A program made the position numbers and the translations under genes. A DNA stretch of 64,000 bases from positions 1 to 64,000 of the forward strand of contig CAYQMG010000074.1 of the NCBI GenBank assembly GCA_964418585.1. Direction: 5' to 3'. Numbering within the stretch: position 1 is the stretch's first letter; each line of letters opens with the position of its first letter. The notes under the pieces are model-generated. The model was given only the letters and a program-made list of their open reading frames with translations, did not search any database and had not been told where the DNA came from. Below are positions 60,404-64,000 of this stretch, one piece after another. Origin of the DNA: JAJRTE01 sp964418585. GTDB taxonomy: Bacteria; Myxococcota_A; UBA796; JAJRTE01.

Positions 60404-62422
60404 CTACCTCTTGCAGCTCTCCTCGTCGTCCAGGCGCAGATGCACCCACTTGCGCTCTCCGGGCTTCACGACCACCTCCGTGGAGCAGGCGCCGAGTTCG
60501 GGGTTGACCACTCGGATCAGGTACTTCCGGGGGACCACCTTGTTCAGGTGCACGGGCGTGTAGCCGTATTTCTCGCCATCGACGTAGACGATTCCGTAGG
60601 GGAACGAGTTGATGTGAAGCTCGGCCGGTGCATTTGGGTTGACCTCGGCAGCCCCTTTCAGCCGCTCGATCGCTTCAGACGCTTCCCGGGAAGTGGGGTC
60701 GAGTTCGGCCACTTGCGTGTAAACGGCCAGGGCTTCCTGAAGCTTGCCGGCCTTCTCGAGTTCCCGTGCCTTGCGGAGGTTCCGGTCGGGAAGCACGCGG
60801 GAGACGGACTCCATCGTGATGGGCTGCTCGGCCGGCGGGATCACCTTGGCCACTTGCACCGGTTCGGGGGTGGCCTCCTGAGCAGCCGGCGGGGTGGTGG
60901 GTGGCGGCGCTCCGGGCGTCGGCGCAGGCGTCGGTTCGATCCGTTCCGGGACCGGGGTCGTCTTGGGCACCGGAATCCGGACCGGCGCCGGAGTTGCTCG
61001 AGGAACCTCCGGGACCACCACCTTGGCCACCTTGACCGGCGCCGGGGTCGGCCTGGGAACCGGGCGAGGGGTCGCCTTGACCGGGGTTGGCTTCACAGGC
61101 GACGGGATTGGCGAAGGTGTCACCCGCCTCGGAGCGGGCGTGGGACGAAGTGTCGGCGTGGGCGCCGCAGGTTTCGCAACCGGCGCCGGGGTCGCCCGCA
61201 CCACCGGCGGGGGCTGAGGCGTGGGCGTGGTCACATGCACCACGGCTACCGGCTCCGGTTCCCGGAAACTTCGCACCAGGAACACCCCACCGACCACCAC
61301 CAACAGGAACAGGGCAACCAGAAGTGCAGCCCGCGAACGCCTGTCCGTTTCCTCCGGCCCCTCCTCCGCCGGCACCACCCCACCCGACGAGCCACCCGAC
61401 GTGGCAAGCGACGCCACCGCCGGCGCTCCCACCGGAACACTCGACGTGATCCCCTTCTCCTCACGCTCCGACTCACCGGGTCCTGGCGGAGGCGGCGGCA
61501 TCAAGGGGTCCGGTGACCAGCCCACACCTGCGCCCTCTGCGGGCTCCGCTCGAGGCGTCGGCACGGCGGGTGGAGGCGCAAGGCCCGCATCCGACGGCTG
61601 TTCCTCCGCTCCCTGCCCCTCCCCCCGAACAGGACGCGCCCCGACCGCGGTCACCTCCTCCGGCTCCGGCGCCTGAGGCTCAGGTCCCGGCTCCGGCTCC
61701 TGTAGCAGCCACGCAGTCACGCTCCGTTCAATGAACTGCTTCCGCTCCACCGGCTGGAATGTCAGCGTGAAGGTCCCCCGCCGAAAACGCCGCACCAGAA
61801 CCAGGGAATCCTTCCACTCGAGCGCCCCCACTTGCGCATCGATCAGGCGCCCTTCCTTGAAAAACAAGTTGCCACGCCGACCTTCGCATTCGAGCCCCAA
61901 AATGCAGTCACGCCGACCAAGGTAGATCAGTTGCACCAGGTCCCGCAACGTCGTGGGACCCAACGCCCCCCGATAGACTTCCCCCTCTTCCCGGCCCTCG
62001 TCCCGCTCCAACCGAACGAAATGATCCCGCGCCAGCAACAACTCAAAAAGACTTCGGGAAAGATCCGTCGCCTTCAGCGGCCAGCTCACATGAGCGTCAC
62101 ACTGCGTCCGCAGCGTCTCCGCCGTCTCCTCGTCCGCGTTGCTCGAAATGATCGCCACTCGAGGAAGCTCCAAAAGCCCCTCATGCGCGCTCAACGCATC
62201 CAGGTAAGCTGTGATCTCCTCACGCGACTGAAGATCCACCACCAGAGCATGCGGCGCACGCAGTTCATAGGCCCGCCCAAGTTCCGCCGGGGACGCGATG
62301 TTGAACACCGTGACACCACGCTGCCGGTAGTAGGCGCTCAGCTTCTTCAGCCCGGAATGCAGCTTGCCCAGAAAATAGAGGGTCAGTCCTTGGTGTGCCT
62401 GGTACTCCGGAGCCCTGTCCAC
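60404..62422 (-). CDS. Pseudo-receiver/DUF4388 protein with membrane helix, Pro-rich linker, TPR and PEGA domain
   Basis: 672 residues from a GTG at 62422 (GGAGG ten bases before); TTG at 62512 is possible. Residues about 10-120 look like a degenerate receiver domain (VTVFNIASPAELGRAYELRA, ALVVDLQSREEITAYLDAL, WPLKATDLSRSLFELL); DUF4388 follows (YRGALGPTTLRDLVQLIYLG, GNLFFKEGRLIDAQVG). One membrane helix (AALLVALFLLVVVGGVFLVR, about 365-385) leads to a long Pro/Thr-rich spacer. The outer part has a TPR-like pair and a PEGA domain (ELHINSFPYGIVYVDGEKYG, VHLNKVVPRKYLIRV). It could connect an intracellular signal to the cell wall. First of an operon with the cytochrome and the barrel. Confidence 0.82.
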   Translation of the reverse strand: MDRAPEYQAHQGLTLYFLGKLHSGLKKLSAYYRQRGVTVFNIASPAELGRAYELRAPHALVVDLQSREEITAYLDALSAHEGLLELPRVAIISSNADEETAETLRTQCDAHVSWPLKATDLSRSLFELLLARDHFVRLERDEGREEGEVYRGALGPTTLRDLVQLIYLGRRDCILGLECEGRRGNLFFKEGRLIDAQVGALEWKDSLVLVRRFRRGTFTLTFQPVERKQFIERSVTAWLLQEPEPGPEPQAPEPEEVTAVGARPVRGEGQGAEEQPSDAGLAPPPAVPTPRAEPAEGAGVGWSPDPLMPPPPPGPGESEREEKGITSSVPVGAPAVASLATSGGSSGGVVPAEEGPEETDRRSRAALLVALFLLVVVGGVFLVRSFREPEPVAVVHVTTPTPQPPPVVRATPAPVAKPAAPTPTLRPTPAPRRVTPSPIPSPVKPTPVKATPRPVPRPTPAPVKVAKVVVPEVPRATPAPVRIPVPKTTPVPERIEPTPAPTPGAPPPTTPPAAQEATPEPVQVAKVIPPAEQPITMESVSRVLPDRNLRKARELEKAGKLQEALAVYTQVAELDPTSREASEAIERLKGAAEVNPNAPAELHINSFPYGIVYVDGEKYGYTPVHLNKVVPRKYLIRVVNPELGACSTEVVVKPGERKWVHLRLDDEESCKR

Positions 62423-62556
62423 GATGGTACTACCTCCGAGCGCGACCACGCCCAACGGCCGCGTTGCGCGCCTCCCGTCGCCCTGCTGCCGAGGTGGCAA
62501 GAAAACCCACAAGAATCATAATTGAGTTTGCCAGGTGATGCCAGTGCGTTTTCGGC

Positions 62557-62586
62557 TATATACCACCAGTCGAAAGTGCTTGTCAA
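62557..62586 (-). promoter_or_regulatory. Strong promoter of the DUF4388/PEGA operon
   Basis: On the minus strand TTGACA (62586-62581), 18 bp, TATATA (62562-62557). The leader is about 130 nt to the GTG at 62422. Confidence 0.65.
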
Positions 62587-62700
62587 TCAAGCCCCGTTCC
62601 TCCATTCCCCTCGTGCCCCGCCCCCTTCGCCCCACCCCGAGCCCAACCTCCCCGGCCAATGACACAAAAAGGTTACATTTCATTTTGTAAAGAAACATAG

Positions 62701-62730
62701 TTGCGAAATCCACTCACCCTCGTGTATAGT
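62701..62730 (+). promoter_or_regulatory. Promoter for the 62889 gene
   Basis: TTGCGA (62701-62706), 18 bp, TATAGT (62725-62730). The leader is about 150 nt. Confidence 0.5.
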
Positions 62731-62888
62731 GAAATAAGCACGACCCGCACTTCCACACGCGTCCATCACCGGATGCGGTCGCCGGAACCGGTTCGGAGCG
62801 GAGACATTTCTCGCTCCATATCCGGGCGGTATCCGGCCCGGCAGGGAAGGGGTCGGCCGTCATTCGCAGTCACCGGGGAGAGCCACCG

Positions 62889-63380
62889 ATGTTCCCAACC
62901 CACGCCGAGCTTCCGTTTCGCCATCGTCTGCGGAGGATGCTGGAGATCTCGGTTCAACCGCTGCACGTGTACGGGGTGCTGGTTCGACATTTCCGTTCGT
63001 TGAAGGCGGAAGAGAAGGTCGCAGCCTTTTCGGCGCCGGAGTTCGATGCTTACCGGGAATGGGTTCGCAGCATGCTTCCGGATCTCGAGGGTCCATTCAT
63101 GGACTTACCAAGCCGGGTGGCCCTTCGGCGCGTGCTGTTCGAGACGCTGCCGGAGGAAGAGACAGCCCTGTGCCTGGTGTTGCTCGAGTATTTCATGACC
63201 CAATTGGAATCCTACCTTCAAGCCGCGTCGATGGATCCGGATCAACGACGATACCTGGGGCCCATCTGCTCGCGTTTGGACCTGACCGAGCGACCGACCG
63301 AGGTCATTGTGAACGGTTTGCGTGTGGGCCGGCAGAGCAGGCTTCCGGCACAGAAGCGGGCCGAGACCCACTCTCGTTAG
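62889..63380 (+). CDS. Protein of unknown function
   Basis: 163 residues; ATG after GGGGAGAGCC. Mostly helical, with FRHRLRRMLEISVQPLHVYG, EFDAYREWVRSMLPDLEGPF, LPSRVALRRVLFETLPEEET and ALCLVLLEYFMTQLESYL. No signal peptide, membrane segment, cysteine motif or recognised domain. Its 3' neighbour (58 bp on) is also helical and unrecognised, so they may be an operon. Confidence 0.65.
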   Translation: MFPTHAELPFRHRLRRMLEISVQPLHVYGVLVRHFRSLKAEEKVAAFSAPEFDAYREWVRSMLPDLEGPFMDLPSRVALRRVLFETLPEEETALCLVLLEYFMTQLESYLQAASMDPDQRRYLGPICSRLDLTERPTEVIVNGLRVGRQSRLPAQKRAETHSR

Positions 63381-63438
63381 AACGGGTGTGGTGGCAGCCG
63401 AGGGGCGGTGATCGATCAACCGATGGAGTCCACCGGAC

Positions 63439-64000
63439 ATGGGTGAAGATCTGGACGTGGAGGGGTACATTGCCTACCTCCACTCCTCTCCTCCTGAACT
63501 TCTGGGAGACCACCTGGGCGAATTGCTGAAGCGTCCTGAGGAGGCGCTGGAGCGTCTGAGCGTATTTGTTCCCGAAGTCTGTTCCATGGCGTGTGCGAGG
63601 ATGGCCGCGCGAGATCATGCGACCCTGGAGCGGTTGTCCCGGGCCCTGGAGCGGGGGCTTGGGAAGTTGGGTCCGGCGGGCTCCGTGCCGAAGGAAGTGG
63701 GCCTGGGGCTGCCGCGTTCCACGGCGTGTGCGCTTGCCTACTACGCGGGTCGGCTCCAGACCGTGCGTGTACTTGCGGCTCAGTTTCCTCTCATGGACAT
63801 CCCGCCGATGACCCGTGCTGAAGCGCTTGATGGAAGCGACAACGAAGCGGTTCTTTTCCTTTTGGCGCGCCGAGGTCCCCTGTCCATCCGGGCGCTTCGA
63901 CTGGCCTTGAACGGGGTGGTCGAGGGGCCGGTGCGTTCCCTGGAACATGTTCGCAAGTGCCTCGGGCGACTGATTCAACTGGGTGCAGTGGAGACCGAGC
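63439..64000 (+). CDS. Start of an unrecognised helical protein (3' truncated)
   Basis: Open from the ATG at 63439 to the right edge, at least 187 residues (561 bp), so the gene continues beyond the window. It begins MGEDLDVEGYIAYLHSSPPE, is helical and Leu/Arg/Glu-rich (LLGDHLGELLKRPEEALERL, RLSRALERGLGKLG), and near the end has LFLLARRGPLSIRALRLAL then HVRKCLGRLIQLGAVE, which could be a winged-helix unit. No signal peptide. The function cannot be read from this part. Confidence 0.65.
   Translation, partial: MGEDLDVEGYIAYLHSSPPELLGDHLGELLKRPEEALERLSVFVPEVCSMACARMAARDHATLERLSRALERGLGKLGPAGSVPKEVGLGLPRSTACALAYYAGRLQTVRVLAAQFPLMDIPPMTRAEALDGSDNEAVLFLLARRGPLSIRALRLALNGVVEGPVRSLEHVRKCLGRLIQLGAVETE

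Larger units (their letters stand above)
62423..62888. other. AT-richer divergent regulatory region
   Basis: 466 bp without a supported gene. It holds the two promoters below and, around 62660-62700, the most AT-rich stretch of the window (a run with TTACATTT and TTTTGTAAAG). A 10 bp palindrome GAACCGGTTC lies near 62788-62797 in the leader of the 62889 gene. Confidence 0.5.

Overview
The window is high-GC, gene-dense bacterial chromosome with short intergenic gaps and no rRNA, tRNA, CRISPR array, integrase or insertion sequence that I can recognise. Secreted proteins built from Asp-rich MopE-type metal-binding repeats, a C-terminal Cys/helix/Arg tail resembling MYXO-CTERM, DUF4388 and PEGA domains, a thrombospondin-3/OmpA lipoprotein and an N-terminally extended HflX all point to a Gram-negative of the Myxococcota/'deltaproteobacterial' type, probably uncultured. 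The assignment is inference from protein families. Sigma70-like promoters (TTGACA/TATAAT variants, 16-18 bp spacing) can be read in many gaps.

Layout. 0-3.2 kb: end of a repeat-tailed protein, then an alanine pair (AlaC-like aminotransferase, alanine dehydrogenase). 3.4-8.2 kb: a 1616-residue secreted protein with 18 MopE repeats and a Gly-rich tail. 8.3-13.9 kb: TetR regulator, RND exporter, LolA-like periplasmic protein and outer-membrane barrel, with two palindromes at the promoter; a candidate trans-envelope lipid exporter. 13.9-16.9 kb (minus): nadD-gshB-TPR, joined by ATGA overlaps. 17.2-19.8 kb: full-length paralogue of the first protein, a small Flp-like pilin, a secreted protein. 20.1-24.9 kb (minus): OmpA lipoprotein pair, Npt-like transporter fused to HEAT repeats, Big2 lipoprotein.

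25.2-29.3 kb: sulfatase-fold membrane protein and GT-C glycosyltransferase. 29.4-33.2 kb: three-subunit molybdenum hydroxylase; moaD and moaE lie 4 kb further on in a minus-strand operon (moaD-moaE-trmB-Fcl-like-MopE lipoprotein). 37.7-45.9 kb: sugar nucleotidyltransferase, nagZ, an L7/L12-CTD-like protein, a large membrane protein and hflX. 45.9-50 kb: a cyclase-family lipoprotein without its metal histidines, an orphan NuoI-like ferredoxin, a NifU-like protein without its scaffold cysteines, and a zinc-ribbon/rhomboid/TPR protein.

50.1-54.7 kb: second giant secreted protein (seven FG-GAP repeats, 15 MopE repeats, MYXO-CTERM-like anchor). 54.8-58.3 kb: RNase HI with an extra N-terminal domain, a protein with two Hfq/LSm-like domains, and folC. 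58.4-62.4 kb (minus): pseudo-receiver/DUF4388/PEGA protein, cytochrome c-TPR protein, outer-membrane protein. The window ends with two unrecognised genes, the last cut by the edge.

Most worth following up: the tandem Hfq-like protein, the cysteine-less NifU-like protein, strong over-representation of the palindrome CTCGAG in genes and gaps, the TetR/RND/LolA/barrel cassette with its double operator, and several enzyme-family members that lost family-defining residues (Fcl-like, cyclase, sulfatase). All family assignments come from reading motifs by eye; no database search was run.
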